Below, piece after piece: positions 1-15,070 of a DNA stretch of 64,000 nucleotides (its first letter is position 1; each line of letters opens with the position of its first letter). The position numbers and the translations under genes are program-made. This stretch comes from Clavibacter michiganensis (GTDB lineage Bacteria > Actinomycetota > Actinomycetes > Actinomycetales > Microbacteriaceae), in assembly GCA_002150995.1 (NCBI GenBank), contig MDHJ01000001.1, forward strand, positions 2,852,001-2,916,000, written 5' to 3'. A model generated the notes under the pieces. The model searched no databases and had not been told where the DNA came from. It saw only the letters and a list, made by a program, of their open reading frames with translations.

Positions 1-806
1 CGCGTCAGCTCCCGGATGAGCGAGTACTGCGCGTGGTTGGTGTCCTGGTACTCGTCGACCAGCACGTGACGGAAGCGCCGCTGGTACAGCGCCGCGACCT
101 TCGGGAACGCCCGGAAGAGGAAGACGGTCTGGCCGATGAGGTCGTCGAAGTCGAAGGCGTTCGCCGCGGCGAGGGAGCGCGTGTACTGGCGGAAGATCTC
201 CACGAACATGGCCTCGGCCGGGTCCTGGAAGTTCGCCGTCCGCGCGAAGGTGTCCGCGTCCGACAGCTCGTTCTTCAGCTTGGAGATGCGACCCGATACC
301 GACGAGACCGTGAAGCCGAGGGTGTCCGCGTCGAGCTGCTTGATGATCCGCTTGATCAGCACGCGCGAGTCGGCCGAGTCGTAGATCGTGAAGTTCTGGG
401 TGAAGCCGAAGGCCTCGGCCTCGCGACGGAGGATGCGCACGCACGCGGAGTGGAACGTCGAGATCCACATGCCCTCGGAGGCCTGGCCGAGGAGCGACTC
501 CACGCGCTCCCGCATCTCCGCGGCGGCCTTGTTCGTGAAGGTGATGGCCAGGATCTGGCTCGGCCATGCCTCACGGGACTCGATGAGGCTCGCGATGCGG
601 TGCGTGAGCACGCGCGTCTTGCCGGAACCCGCGCCGGCGACGATGAGGAGCGCCGGACCGCGGTACACGACCGCCTCGCGCTGCTCGGGGTTGAGGCCCT
701 CGAGGAGCGGATCCGCGGGGGCTCCGGCACCGCCGTCGGCGCCACCACGGCCATCCAGGATGATCGGCGTGCTGGAGGGGCGAAGGGCGGCGGGGTCGGC
801 ACTCAT
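1..806 (-). CDS. pcrA: ATP-dependent DNA helicase UvrD/PcrA, N-terminal part (cut by window edge)
   Basis: Superfamily 1A 3'-5' DNA helicase acting in nucleotide excision repair and replication restart. About 268 codons are present, with the C-terminal part beyond position 1. After a roughly 35-residue disordered start come the Q motif (LNPEQREAV), Walker A AGAGSGKT near residues 57-64, motif Ia (ITFTNKAAAEMRER), and the DEYQDTN Walker B near residue 250. The ATG at 806 is the only start that keeps the frame; a TAGGAT box lies 10 nt upstream, suggesting a very short leader. It is transcribed away from the neighbouring phosphodiesterase gene on the same strand. Family assignment is firm; the choice between the PcrA and UvrD names is convention. 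Confidence 0.93.
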   Translation of the reverse strand, partial: MSADPAALRPSSTPIILDGRGGADGGAGAPADPLLEGLNPEQREAVVYRGPALLIVAGAGSGKTRVLTHRIASLIESREAWPSQILAITFTNKAAAEMRERVESLLGQASEGMWISTFHSACVRILRREAEAFGFTQNFTIYDSADSRVLIKRIIKQLDADTLGFTVSSVSGRISKLKNELSDADTFARTANFQDPAEAMFVEIFRQYTRSLAAANAFDFDDLIGQTVFLFRAFPKVAALYQRRFRHVLVDEYQDTNHAQYSLIRELT

Positions 807-874
807 GTCGGCATCGATCCTAGGCGCTGCCCCCGACGGCGGGCCGGGCCCGTGGACGCGTCAGCCCCGCCGCG

Positions 875-2116
<1,242 letters not shown>

Positions 2117-2119
<3 letters not shown>

Positions 2120-2132
2120 CCGGGGGACGCTA
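2117..2132 (-). promoter_or_regulatory. Leaderless-type -10 box of the phosphodiesterase gene
   Basis: On the minus strand TAGCGT (2132-2127) is followed by 7 nt and the GTG start codon, so the transcript should begin at or next to the start codon. No ribosome binding site is visible. Confidence 0.45.
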
Positions 2133-2260
2133 CAGGCGCCAGGTGGACGGAGAGCGCGTGCTCATCCGAGGAAATAGGGAGGCCGCGCGAGTGGTTTCCC
2201 AGGCTGGTCGGCTAAATTCGTCGGCAATCACGTTCATCCACCACTGAGAGTAGAAGGACC

Positions 2261-3064
2261 ATGGCCAACCCCACGTTCTCCAACAACCCGGTCTTCAACG
2301 GCCGGGGTGCGCAGCCGACGAGGGAGGTGACCCCGGAGAGCCTCGACGAGCTCTACAACCGCCCCTCGGCGACCTCGGTCCAGACCGACCGGATGACCTT
2401 CGAGGACACGACCGTGAAGACGGTCAGCCTGCTCGCCATCGTCGTGGTGCTCGGCGCCGTCGCGTGGATCTCGGGTCCGCTCGCGCTCCCCCTCGCCATG
2501 CTCGGCGCCATCGGCGGCCTCGTCCTCGGCCTCGTCAACTCCTTCAAGAAGGAGCCGTCGGTCCCGCTCATCGTCGCCTACGCGGCGTTCGAGGGGCTCT
2601 TCGTGGGTGGCATCTCCCGCGTCTTCGACAGCATCTACCCGGGTGTCGCGACGCAGGCGGTCCTCGGCACGGCGGCCGTCTTCGCGACGGTGCTGCTGCT
2701 CTTCCGCAGCGGCAAGATCCGCGCCTCGAAGAAGGCCACGAAGATCTTCATGGTCGCCATGGTCGGCTACCTGCTCTTCTCGCTCGTGAACTTCGCCCTC
2801 ACGGCGTTCGGCGTGCTCGACAGCCCGTTCGGCCTCCGCAGCGCCACCATCGCCGGCATCCCGCTCGGCGTGATCCTCGGCATCTTCGTCGTCCTGCTGG
2901 CCTCGTACTCGCTGGTCCTCGACTTCGACTTCATCCAGCGCGGCGTCCGCTCGGGCGCCCCGCGACGCTACGGCTGGACCGCGGCGTTCGGCCTCGTGGT
3001 CACCATCGTGTGGCTGTACGTCGAGCTGCTCCGCCTGTTCGCCATCCTGCGCGGCAACAACTAG
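2261..3064 (+). CDS. Bax inhibitor-1/YccA family membrane protein
   Basis: Integral membrane protein of the BI-1/YccA superfamily, which includes calcium-leak channels such as BsYetJ; its role in actinobacteria is not established. The 267-residue protein has an N-terminal cytoplasmic stretch of about 55 residues and then about seven hydrophobic segments, including a conserved FALTAFG segment and a C-terminal FGLVVTIVWLYVELLRL helix. The start is supported by AGAAGGA just before ATG. A TAAATT -10-like box lies near 2213. It stands alone and is convergent with guaA across a long bidirectional terminator. Confidence 0.88.
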   Translation: MANPTFSNNPVFNGRGAQPTREVTPESLDELYNRPSATSVQTDRMTFEDTTVKTVSLLAIVVVLGAVAWISGPLALPLAMLGAIGGLVLGLVNSFKKEPSVPLIVAYAAFEGLFVGGISRVFDSIYPGVATQAVLGTAAVFATVLLLFRSGKIRASKKATKIFMVAMVGYLLFSLVNFALTAFGVLDSPFGLRSATIAGIPLGVILGIFVVLLASYSLVLDFDFIQRGVRSGAPRRYGWTAAFGLVVTIVWLYVELLRLFAILRGNN

Positions 3065-3105
3065 CACCACGGCCGGTCCGCGGCCCAGCACCGCGGACCG
3101 GCAGC

Positions 3106-3145
3106 ACGACGAAGGCCGCTCCCCTCGGGGAGCGGCCTTCGTCGT
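3106..3145. terminator. Bidirectional terminator between the BI-1 gene and guaA
   Basis: Perfect 19-bp inverted repeat: 3106-3124 pairs with 3127-3145 around a TC centre. It lies between two convergent genes and gives a T-containing end in both directions. Confidence 0.85.
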
Positions 3146-3177
3146 TCAGCGCCGGCGCGAGGGCCGGAGCGGGAGGA

Positions 3178-4754
<1,577 letters not shown>

Positions 4755-4758
<4 letters not shown>

Positions 4759-5294
4759 GTGGTGGCCTCCGTGGTGGTGGTCGGGTCGATGGGTCGGGGA
4801 TCGGGATCGTCGGCGCCGCCGGTCGTGGCCGCGCGCCGAGGCGCCTCGAGCCTCGCGATGGTCTCCCGCACCTGGCGGGCGATGCGCGCCTCCACGACGA
4901 AGGAGAGGAACGGCACGACGCCGCCCGCCGCGATCAGGATGAAGCGCGTGAACGACCAGCGCATCCTCTGCCACAGCAGGAAGTCGCTGATGAGGTAGAC
5001 CACGTAGATGTTGCCGTGGACGATCTGGATGATGAGGCTCAGGTTGGTGCCCGTGAGCGTGTCGGCGGGCGAGAGCGCCAGGAAGCCGGACGGCCCGTTC
5101 AGCTCGAGCTCGTAGCCCGCGCCCGCGAGGTACTGCAGCGACCCGTCCACGAACTGGAGCCCGGGCAGGTACTTGAAGCCCATCTCGACGACGAGGAGCA
5201 GGAGGAACGCGCCGGTGATGAACGCCATGACGCGGTAGAAGGCGAGGACCCTCCGGATCTGCGGGACGTCGGAGCGCTTGAGTCCGTAGGCCAT
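4755..5294 (-). CDS. DUF3817 domain-containing integral membrane protein
   Basis: Small membrane protein of unknown function, 179 residues. Hydrophobic segments are seen at the N-terminus ([17 protein letters not shown]), in the middle ([22 protein letters not shown]) and near residue 130 ([24 protein letters not shown]), then a charged Asp/Pro/Thr-rich tail. DUF3817 proteins often neighbour guaA in actinobacteria. Its stop overlaps the TTG start of guaA. The ATG is preceded by TAGGAT with a 6-nt spacer, indicating a leaderless promoter that would also drive guaA. Confidence 0.85.
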
Positions 5295-5306
5295 GCGGCG
5301 ATCCTA
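5292..5306 (-). promoter_or_regulatory. Leaderless-type -10 box of the DUF3817-guaA pair
   Basis: Minus-strand TAGGAT (5306-5301), 6-nt spacer, ATG at 5294. The box sits in the short gap after the SURF1 stop codon, so guaA can be transcribed independently of the upstream genes. Confidence 0.5.
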
Positions 5307-6302
5307 CCGGTCGGCGTCTGCGCGGCTCCCGGGGCGGGAAGCCCCGGCGGGTGCCGCGAGGTCGTCCTCGCGGGAGCCCTCGTCGTCGTCCTCGTCGTCG
5401 TCCTCGTCCTCGTCCTCGTCCTCGCGGTAGCCGGGCTGCTCCCGCGTCCAGGTGTCGCGGACGGTCCGGTACCAGATGACGATCGCGAAGATCGCGAAGA
5501 CCGCCCACTCCGCCGCGTAGAAGATGTTGAGCCAGTTGAGCTGCACGGCCTCGCTCGGCGGCGGGGAGTCGATGTCCGCGAGAGACGCGATGGGCGACGA
5601 CGCCACGATGAAGCCGTTGTAGACGGCGCCGACGTCGCCCGGCCAGAGGTTCACGAGGGCCGCGGTGCTGAGCCGCGTCATGCGCTCGGGATCCTGGCCC
5701 GAGCCGGGCGGCTCCGGCTGCTCGCTCGGCAGGAACCGGCCGACGACCTCGACGACCCCGGTCGGCGCCCCGTCGCCCGCGTCCAGGGCGGCGGCCACGC
5801 GCGCGGCCTCCGTGTCCGTCTCGGCCCAGCCGAGCGCCACGGGCACGCTGTCGGGCAGGGCTCCCTGGTCGGGGTCCGCGGGGACGCCGGCGTCGGTGAT
5901 GGCGAGGTGTCCGACGACCCAGGCACCGGTGCGATCGTCGTTCCGGCGGTCGGCGACGACGACGAAGTCGCCGGGGACGAGGGTGCCGGAGACCGTGACC
6001 ATGTGGCCCGCGGACCGGTCCGTCACGTAGCCCTGCGGCTCGACGAGGGTGCCGAGCGGGAGCGCCGTCTCCGTGTCGCGCTCGATCACGACGCCGGACT
6101 CGACCGCGCGCGCCAGCTGCCACTGGCCGAGGGCGGCGAAGCCGGCCGCGATGACCAGCGCGAGCGCCAGCAGCGCCACCGAGCGGGGGCGGCGGGCGAC
6201 CTGGCCGATGGTGGGGCCGGGGCCCTCGGGGCCGACCGCGTGAGCGGACCCCGAGGCCGCTCGGCCGGAGGCGGGGGTGCGGTGGTCGGGTGCGTGCGTC
6301 AT
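5304..6302 (-). CDS. SURF1 family protein (cytochrome c oxidase assembly factor)
   Basis: SURF1 proteins help assemble haem a3-containing cytochrome oxidase. The 332-residue protein has the family plan: an N-terminal transmembrane helix ([25 protein letters not shown]), a large extracytoplasmic domain, and a second helix near the C-terminus ([16 protein letters not shown]). The ATG at 6302 overlaps the stop codon of the antiporter gene. The tail after the last helix is unusually acidic, with about 16 consecutive Asp/Glu residues. An open frame continues upstream to 7490 but lies inside the antiporter gene in a shadow frame, so I did not use it. Confidence 0.87.
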   Translation of the reverse strand: MTHAPDHRTPASGRAASGSAHAVGPEGPGPTIGQVARRPRSVALLALALVIAAGFAALGQWQLARAVESGVVIERDTETALPLGTLVEPQGYVTDRSAGHMVTVSGTLVPGDFVVVADRRNDDRTGAWVVGHLAITDAGVPADPDQGALPDSVPVALGWAETDTEAARVAAALDAGDGAPTGVVEVVGRFLPSEQPEPPGSGQDPERMTRLSTAALVNLWPGDVGAVYNGFIVASSPIASLADIDSPPPSEAVQLNWLNIFYAAEWAVFAIFAIVIWYRTVRDTWTREQPGYREDEDEDEDDDEDDDEGSREDDLAAPAGASRPGSRADADR

Positions 6303-7825
6303 CAGTAGTCGGGTTCCCGTTCGCGGGTGGGTGGTGTCCAGGTGTCGTGGTCGGACTGCTGTCCGGCCTGCTCGGCGCGACGGCGGTCGGGTGCGGGATG
6401 GGCGTCCGCCTCCCCCTCGGCCGCAGGCGAGCCCGGGGACGCCGTGGCGCCGCGCGTGCCCTCCGCCTCGGGCCCGGTGCCCGGCGTCGTGCCGCGTCCC
6501 GGCGCACCGGGGCGGGCCCCGGCGACCGCGAGCCCGTCGTCGTACGCGGATGCCGCGGCGGGAGCGTCGCCGCGCTCGGCGGCCTCGAACAGCGCGAGCG
6601 CTCCGGCGCGCTCCGCGTCGCGCTCGGCCTTCTCGGCGGCGCGCCGGGTCGCGGACCGGTAGCGGGTGGGGAGCACGGCCGTGCCGATGCGCACCGAGTT
6701 GGCGGCGAGCAGTGGGCCCATGATCGCCATGACGAGCACGTACAGGCCGGCGAACGGCTGGATCCGCTCGTCGAGTCCCGCGGAGAGCGACAGCGTCGCG
6801 AGGATGAGCGCGAACTCGCCCCGGTTCTGCAGGATGAAGGCCGTGTTGATGCCGGCCTGGGCCCCGTGGCCGTTCAGCCACGCGACGAACTGCCCGGCGA
6901 TGAGGTTGAGCACGAAGGTCATCACCACGGCGACCAGGACCGGCACGACCACCGTCGGGAACTCGCCGGGATCGAGCGCCAGGCCGAAGTTGAGGAAGAA
7001 GAACGCGCCGAAGACGTCGCGCAGCGGGATCGCGATCTGCTCGATGCGGTTGCGCATGCGGGTCGCGCCGAGCACGAGGCCGATGAGGAAGGCGCCGATC
7101 GCGTCGGTCACCCCGAGGACCTCGCCGATGCCCCCGAACAGGATGGCGAGCCCGAAGAACAGCACCGTGAACAGCTCGACGTCGCGCGTGCGCAGGAAGC
7201 GGGACAGGAACGCGCCGCCCTTCCGCGCGACCGTGAACATCACCACGAGGAACGCGAACGACACCGCGAGCTGCCCCACCACCGCCCAGGGCTCGGTCTG
7301 GCCGCTGAGCACGACCGACACGATGGCGAGGTAGACGGCGATGAAGATGTCCTCGACCACGGTCACCCCGAGGATCATGGGCGTCTCGTCGTTGGCGAGG
7401 CGGTTGAGCTCGATGAGCAGCTTGGTGACGATGGCGCTCGAGGAGGTCGCCGTCATGCCGGCGATGATGAGCGCCTCCCGGGTCCCCCACCCGAGCGCGA
7501 ACCCGAACGCGAAGCCGACGCCCATGTTGATGAGCACGTAGGAGCCGCCGGAGACGATGAGCTTCCCGGCGTTGCCGAAGAACTCGTCCTGGTCGAACTC
7601 CAGGCCGAGGTTGAACAGGAGCAGGATCAGACCGAAGACGGCGATCAGCTCGATGTCCCCCGAGGCGAAGTCGAGGGGGAACCAGTGGACGCTCGGGCTC
7701 GCGAGGAGCCCGACGAGCATGTAGATGGGGATCGCGGGCAGGCCGATGCGCTTGCCGAGCTGGCCGAACGCGTAGGCGAGGACGAACAGCAGGCCGAGGA
7801 CGATGAGGTCGTGGCCGTGGTGCAC
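6302..7825 (-). CDS. CPA2-type monovalent cation:proton antiporter (KhtU/KefB-like)
   Basis: Membrane exchanger predicted to expel K+ (or Na+) for H+. The 507-residue protein opens with a dozen hydrophobic segments covering about residues 1-390, including conserved stretches such as [24 protein letters not shown] and [29 protein letters not shown]. The last 110 or so residues are charged, Ala/Gly/Pro-rich and probably disordered. It has no RCK domain of its own; that is supplied by the gene just upstream, as in KhtTU/AmhMT. The GTG start lies 3 nt after the partner's stop, and its stop overlaps the SURF1 start. Confidence 0.9.
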   Translation of the reverse strand: MHHGHDLIVLGLLFVLAYAFGQLGKRIGLPAIPIYMLVGLLASPSVHWFPLDFASGDIELIAVFGLILLLFNLGLEFDQDEFFGNAGKLIVSGGSYVLINMGVGFAFGFALGWGTREALIIAGMTATSSSAIVTKLLIELNRLANDETPMILGVTVVEDIFIAVYLAIVSVVLSGQTEPWAVVGQLAVSFAFLVVMFTVARKGGAFLSRFLRTRDVELFTVLFFGLAILFGGIGEVLGVTDAIGAFLIGLVLGATRMRNRIEQIAIPLRDVFGAFFFLNFGLALDPGEFPTVVVPVLVAVVMTFVLNLIAGQFVAWLNGHGAQAGINTAFILQNRGEFALILATLSLSAGLDERIQPFAGLYVLVMAIMGPLLAANSVRIGTAVLPTRYRSATRRAAEKAERDAERAGALALFEAAERGDAPAAASAYDDGLAVAGARPGAPGRGTTPGTGPEAEGTRGATASPGSPAAEGEADAHPAPDRRRAEQAGQQSDHDTWTPPTREREPDY

Positions 7826-7828
7826 CCG

Positions 7829-8362
7829 CTACCCTCCGTCCGGCGCGGAGCCGGATGCGGGACGGTGCGGGAACTCGCCCGTCCGGTAGAACGCGAACGC
7901 CTTGGCCACCTTCTCGGGCGAGCCGGCGACCACGAGCGTGTCGCCCGGGTAGACGGTGAAGTCGTCGGCGGGGGCCGGGTTCGCCGAGTCGCCGCGCACC
8001 ACCGCCACGACCGTGAGGCCGACGACGCCGCGGGAGGCGAGGTTGCCGAGCGCCTGCCCGGCGATGTGGTCGTCGTAGTCGACGGTGAACCAGTCGATGC
8101 TGAGACCCGGGATCTGGTCGAGCTTGTCGATCGACTCGGTGATCCGGGTGCCGCCCAGCAGCTCCGCGAGCGTGTGGGCCTCGTCCTCGCTGAGGCGCAA
8201 GGACACCTTCTGCGTGTCGGGTCCGTCCTGCTCCTCGGAGAAGGTGATCAGGTCGCTGTGGCCGGAGCGGTGGGCGATGACGCCGACCTTGCCCCCGTCG
8301 TCGGTGATGAAGGTGTGCAGCACGCCGACACCCGGCAGCTTGACGCGACGGACCTCCGCCAT
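7829..8362 (-). CDS. Antiporter regulatory subunit with TrkA-C domain (KhtT-like)
   Basis: Cytosolic gating subunit for the antiporter encoded immediately downstream. The 177-residue protein has an N-terminal KhtT-type region (VRRVKLPGVGVLHTFITDDGGKVGVI) and a C-terminal RCK_C/TrkA_C fold near residues 90-165 (GLTVVAVVRGDS to DTLVVAGSPEKV). In Bacillus KhtT, this domain senses c-di-AMP or diadenosine nucleotides and pH; a ligand here is inference. GGGAGG precedes the ATG. The pair forms a two-gene unit coupled to SURF1. Confidence 0.88.
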   Translation of the reverse strand: MAEVRRVKLPGVGVLHTFITDDGGKVGVIAHRSGHSDLITFSEEQDGPDTQKVSLRLSEDEAHTLAELLGGTRITESIDKLDQIPGLSIDWFTVDYDDHIAGQALGNLASRGVVGLTVVAVVRGDSANPAPADDFTVYPGDTLVVAGSPEKVAKAFAFYRTGEFPHRPASGSAPDGG

Positions 8363-8439
8363 GCGCGCACCTCCCTCTTCCTGACGATCACAACGCGGGC
8401 CGCGCCCCGCATGTTCCCGGACCGCGGACGCGGAGCGGA

Positions 8440-8455
8440 CCGGCCGGGCGGCCGG
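8440..8455 (-). terminator. Possible terminator after guaB3
   Basis: Short GC hairpin (6-bp stem, GGGC centre) just downstream of the guaB3 stop codon in the 99-nt gap before khtT. It has no clear U-tract, so it is weak. Confidence 0.35.
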
Positions 8456-8461
8456 CGCGGA

Positions 8462-9572
8462 CTACTTGCCGTACGGCGCGACGACGACCTCGACGCGCTG
8501 GAACTCCTTGAGGTCGGAGTAGCCGGTGGTGGCCATGGCGCGACGCAGGGCGCCGACCAGGTTGGCGCTGCCGTCGGCGGTGGTGGACGGGCCGTAGAGG
8601 ATCTGCTCCAGCGGGCCGACCTGGTCGACGCGGACGCGGTGGCCGCGGGGCAGCTCCGCGTGGTGCGCCTCGGCGCCCCAGTGGAAGCCCTGGCCGGGCG
8701 CGTCCGTCGCACGGGCGAGGGTCGAGCCGAGCATGACCGCGTCGGCGCCGACCGCGATGGCCTTGACGATGTCGCCCGAGCTGCCGAGACCGCCGTCGGC
8801 GATGACGTGCACGTAGCGGCCGCCGGACTCGTCCATGTAGTCGCGACGGGCGCCGGCGACGTCGGAGAGCGCGGTGGCCATGGGGGCGTGGATGCCGAGC
8901 GTCGAGCGCGTCGTGGACGCCGCTCCCCCGCCGAAGCCGACGAGGACGCCGGCCGCACCGGTGCGCATGAGGTGCAGGGCCGCCGTGTACGTGGCCGCGC
9001 CGCCGACGATGACGGGCACGTCGAGCTCGTAGATGAACTCCTTGAGGTTGAGCGGGGCCGCGGCCTTGGAGACGTGCTCGGCGGACACGGTGGTGCCGCG
9101 GATGACGAACAGGTCGATCCCGGCGGCGACGACGGTCTCGTAGTGGTCGGCGGTGCGCTGCGGCGAGAGGGCCGCGGCGACCACGACGCCGGCCGCGCGG
9201 ATCTCCGCGATGCGCGCCGTGATGAGCTCGGGCTTGATGGGCTCGGAGTAGATCTGCTGCATGCGCCGCGTCGCGGACTCGGGCGGCAGCGAGCGGATCT
9301 CCTCGAGGAGCCGCTCAGGGTGCTCGTAGCGGGTCCACAGGCCCTCGAGGTCGAGCACGCCGACCCCGCCGAGGCGGCCCATCGCGATGGCCGTGGCCGG
9401 GGAGACCACGGAGTCCATGGGCGCCGCGAGGAAGGGGATCTCGAACTGGTAGGCGTCGATCGACCAGGCGACCGACACGTCCTGCGGGTCGCGTGTGCGC
9501 CTCGACGGGACGATGGCGATGTCGTCGAACGCGAACACCCGGCGGGCCCGCTTGGCGCGGCCGATCTCTACA

Positions 9573-9580
<8 letters not shown>
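8462..9580 (-). CDS. guaB3: GuaB3-type IMP dehydrogenase-related protein
   Basis: Member of the IMPDH/GMP reductase superfamily lacking CBS domains. It carries a flavin/phosphate-binding barrel with FLAAPMDSVVSP, a glycine-rich loop VLVGFGGGAAST, and VIADGGLGSSGDIVKAIAVGADAVMLGS. The loop sequence differs from the GxGxxCxTR of true IMPDH, and no catalytic Cys is visible there, so its reaction is uncertain. I chose the GTG at 9580 (protein starting MSDVEIGRAKRARR, as in the family); a TAGGCT box lies 6 nt upstream. A GTG 6 nt further up would collide with that box. The gene start overlaps the stop of the AbiEi-like gene. Confidence 0.88.
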
Positions 9581-12644
<3,064 letters not shown>

Positions 12645-14093
12645 GTGATAGCCACTGGTTCGGCCGGAGCACGCGCGCAGCGCATGTGGGCCCTGATTCT
12701 CGCGGTGGCGTTCGCCTGCGCCGCACTCGTCCTCACGGCCCCGGCGGGTGCTCACGCGGATCCCCGCGCGGCGCCCCAGGCCGTCGACCCGGCGTCCGCC
12801 GAGCAGTCCCTGCTCGTGTGGGTCCGGGCGGACGCCGACAAGACCGGCATCGCCGGCGTCACCGTCACGGTGTCGGGCGGCGGCGTCGACGCCACCGGCA
12901 CGACCGACGCGGAGGGCAAGGCGGAGGTCGGGCTGTCCGCCCCCGGGTCGTTCACCGTCGAGGTCGACGAGTCCACGGTCCCCGAGGGCGCGGGCATCCC
13001 CCGCGCGGGGTCGAGCCCCCGCGAGATCGACGTCGCCGCAGGCAACAAGAACGTGCCGGCCTTCTTCTTCCTCTCCCCCGACGGCGGCGCGGCGGCGGGC
13101 CCGAGCCCCACGCCGAGCACCGACGCGGGCACGTCCACGGGCGGCGAGACCGCCGCCCCGGACACCGAGACCGGTACGGTCTCGGGCACCGCGGAGCCGG
13201 TGTCGGGCAACAACTTCTGGAAGATCTTCTGGCCCAAGGTGGTGACGGGCCTCATCTTCGGCCTCCTCCTCGCCCTCGCCGCCATCGGCCTCTCCCTCAT
13301 CTACGGCACGACCGGGCTCAACAACTTCGCGCACGGCGAGCTCGTGACCTTCGGGGCCCTGATGGCCTACCTCTTCAGCAACGTGCTGGGCCTCAACCCG
13401 GTGCTCGCGATCCTCATCACGGTGGTGCTCGGCGGGGCGTTCGGCTACACGCAGGACGCCGCGATCTGGAAGCCGCTCCGGCGGCGGAACCTCGGCCTCG
13501 TGCCGCTGATGATCGTCACCATCGGCCTGTCGCTCGCGCTGCGCTACCTCTTCCAGTTCATCTTCGGCGCCGACCGCCTGACGCTGCCGAACAGCCCCGC
13601 GCCGTTCCTCGTCGTCGGGCCGGTGAGCCTCAAGTTCACGGACGTCGCCGGAGCGGTGGTCTCCATCGTGCTGCTGCTCGCCGTCGCGTACGTGCTGCTC
13701 TACACGAAGATCGGCAAGGCCACCCGCGCCGTCTCGGACAACCGCTCGCTGGCGGCCGCGTCCGGCATCGACGTGGAGCGGGTCATCCGCGTGGTCTGGG
13801 TCGGCGGCGCGGCCCTCGCGGCGCTGTCCGGCGTCTTCATCGCCTACTACCAGTCGCTGCGCTGGGACACGGGCGCCTCGATCCTGCTGCTCGTCTTCTC
13901 CGCCGTCGTCCTCGGCGGCCTGGGGACGGCGTTCGGCGCCCTCATCGGCTCGATCGTGATCGGCGTCTTCATCAACGTCAGCACCATGGTCCTGCCCGAG
14001 AACATGAAGTACGTGGCCGCTCTCGTGGTCATGATCGTCATCCTGCTCGTCAGGCCCCAGGGCATCCTGGGCCGGAAAGATCGGATCGGTTAG
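12645..14093 (+). CDS. livH: Branched-chain amino acid ABC transporter permease LivH with a secreted N-terminal domain
   Basis: Inner-membrane permease of the Liv (HAAT) transporter. The C-terminal half (from about residue 190) is a normal LivH: TGLIFGLLLALAAIGLSLIYG, GLNNFAHGELVTFGA, up to VRPQGILGRKDRIG. It is preceded by a signal-peptide-like helix (residues 12-38, possible cleavage after AHA), a carboxypeptidase-regulatory/Ig-like beta domain (about 52-142: LLVWVRADADKTGIAGVTVTVSGGG) and a Pro/Ser/Thr-rich linker (about 150-188). LivH is normally about 290-310 residues; this is 482. The start is GTG with GGAGG 5 nt upstream. livM follows 6 nt later. Confidence 0.92.
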   Translation: MIATGSAGARAQRMWALILAVAFACAALVLTAPAGAHADPRAAPQAVDPASAEQSLLVWVRADADKTGIAGVTVTVSGGGVDATGTTDAEGKAEVGLSAPGSFTVEVDESTVPEGAGIPRAGSSPREIDVAAGNKNVPAFFFLSPDGGAAAGPSPTPSTDAGTSTGGETAAPDTETGTVSGTAEPVSGNNFWKIFWPKVVTGLIFGLLLALAAIGLSLIYGTTGLNNFAHGELVTFGALMAYLFSNVLGLNPVLAILITVVLGGAFGYTQDAAIWKPLRRRNLGLVPLMIVTIGLSLALRYLFQFIFGADRLTLPNSPAPFLVVGPVSLKFTDVAGAVVSIVLLLAVAYVLLYTKIGKATRAVSDNRSLAAASGIDVERVIRVVWVGGAALAALSGVFIAYYQSLRWDTGASILLLVFSAVVLGGLGTAFGALIGSIVIGVFINVSTMVLPENMKYVAALVVMIVILLVRPQGILGRKDRIG

Positions 14094-14099
14094 CCGCGC

Positions 14100-15070
14100 A
14101 TGAACACCAACTTCATCTTCCTGGCGATCGGCGAGATCTTCTCGCCGACCACCGCGGCGTACGCGCTCGCGACCGTCGGCCTCGTGATCCACTTCGGCTT
14201 CACGGGCCTGCTCAACTTCGGCCAGGCCGGCTTCATGGCCATCGGCGGGTACGCGTTCGCCATCACGGCGGTCATGTACGACTGGCCCGTCTGGGCGTCC
14301 CTGCTCGCGGCGATCGTCGCGTCCACCGTCTTCGCGCTGATCCTCGGGATCCCCACGCTCCGGCTGCGGGCGGACTACCTCAGCATCGTCACCATCGCCG
14401 CGGCCGAGATCATCCGCCTCAGCGTCAAGACACCCGAGTTCTCGAGCGTCACCGGCGGTTCCGAGGGCATCAACGGCGCGGCCGCGGGGTTCAACGACCT
14501 CAACCCGCTGCCCGAGGGCCGCTTCGGGGCGGGCGTCCTCACCTACTCCGCCGACCAGTGGTGGATCCGCATCGTGGGCTGGGGCCTCGTCGGCATCGCC
14601 TGCCTCCTGGTCTTCCTCCTCATGCGCAGCCCCTGGGGCCGTGTGCTCAAGGGCGTGCGCGAGGACGAGGACGCGGTCCGCGCGCTCGGCAAGAACGTGT
14701 ACTCCTACAAGATGCAGGCCCTCGTCCTCGGCGGCGTGTTCGGCGGGCTCGCGGGCGTGGTCTTCATCCTCCGAGGTCGCTGCAGCCCGACAACTACGGC
14801 ACGCAGCTCACGTTCTTCCTGTACACGATCATGCTGCTGGGCGGTGCCGCCACGATCTTCGGCCCCGTCATCGGCTCGATCATCTTCTGGGTCACGCTGT
14901 CGCTGTCGGACGGCCTGCTCAGCCTCGCGGTCACGAACGACTGGCTGCCCATCTCGAGCACCCAGCAGGGCCCGATCCGCTTCATCATCGTGGGCGTCGC
15001 GCTCATGCTGCTCGTGATCTTCCGACCACAGGGCATCTTCGGGAAGAAGAAGGAGACGCACTTTGCCTGA
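14100..15070 (+). CDS. livM: Branched-chain amino acid ABC transporter permease LivM, with a one-base frameshift
   Basis: Second permease of the Liv transporter. The ATG at 14100 opens MNTNFIFLAIGEIFSPTTAAYALATVGL, and the conserved GFTGLLNFGQAGFMAIGGYAFA and LRADYLSIVTIAAAEIIRL follow. At about 14771 the frame breaks after GVVFIL; one missing C in CTCC(C)GAGG restores PRSLQPDNYGTQLTFF and the final transmembrane region to RPQGIFGKKKETHFA, with the stop at 15068-15070. The restored protein is about 323 residues, the usual size. The 3' end overlaps the livG start. I regard the break as a sequencing error because both halves are fully conserved. Confidence 0.9.
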
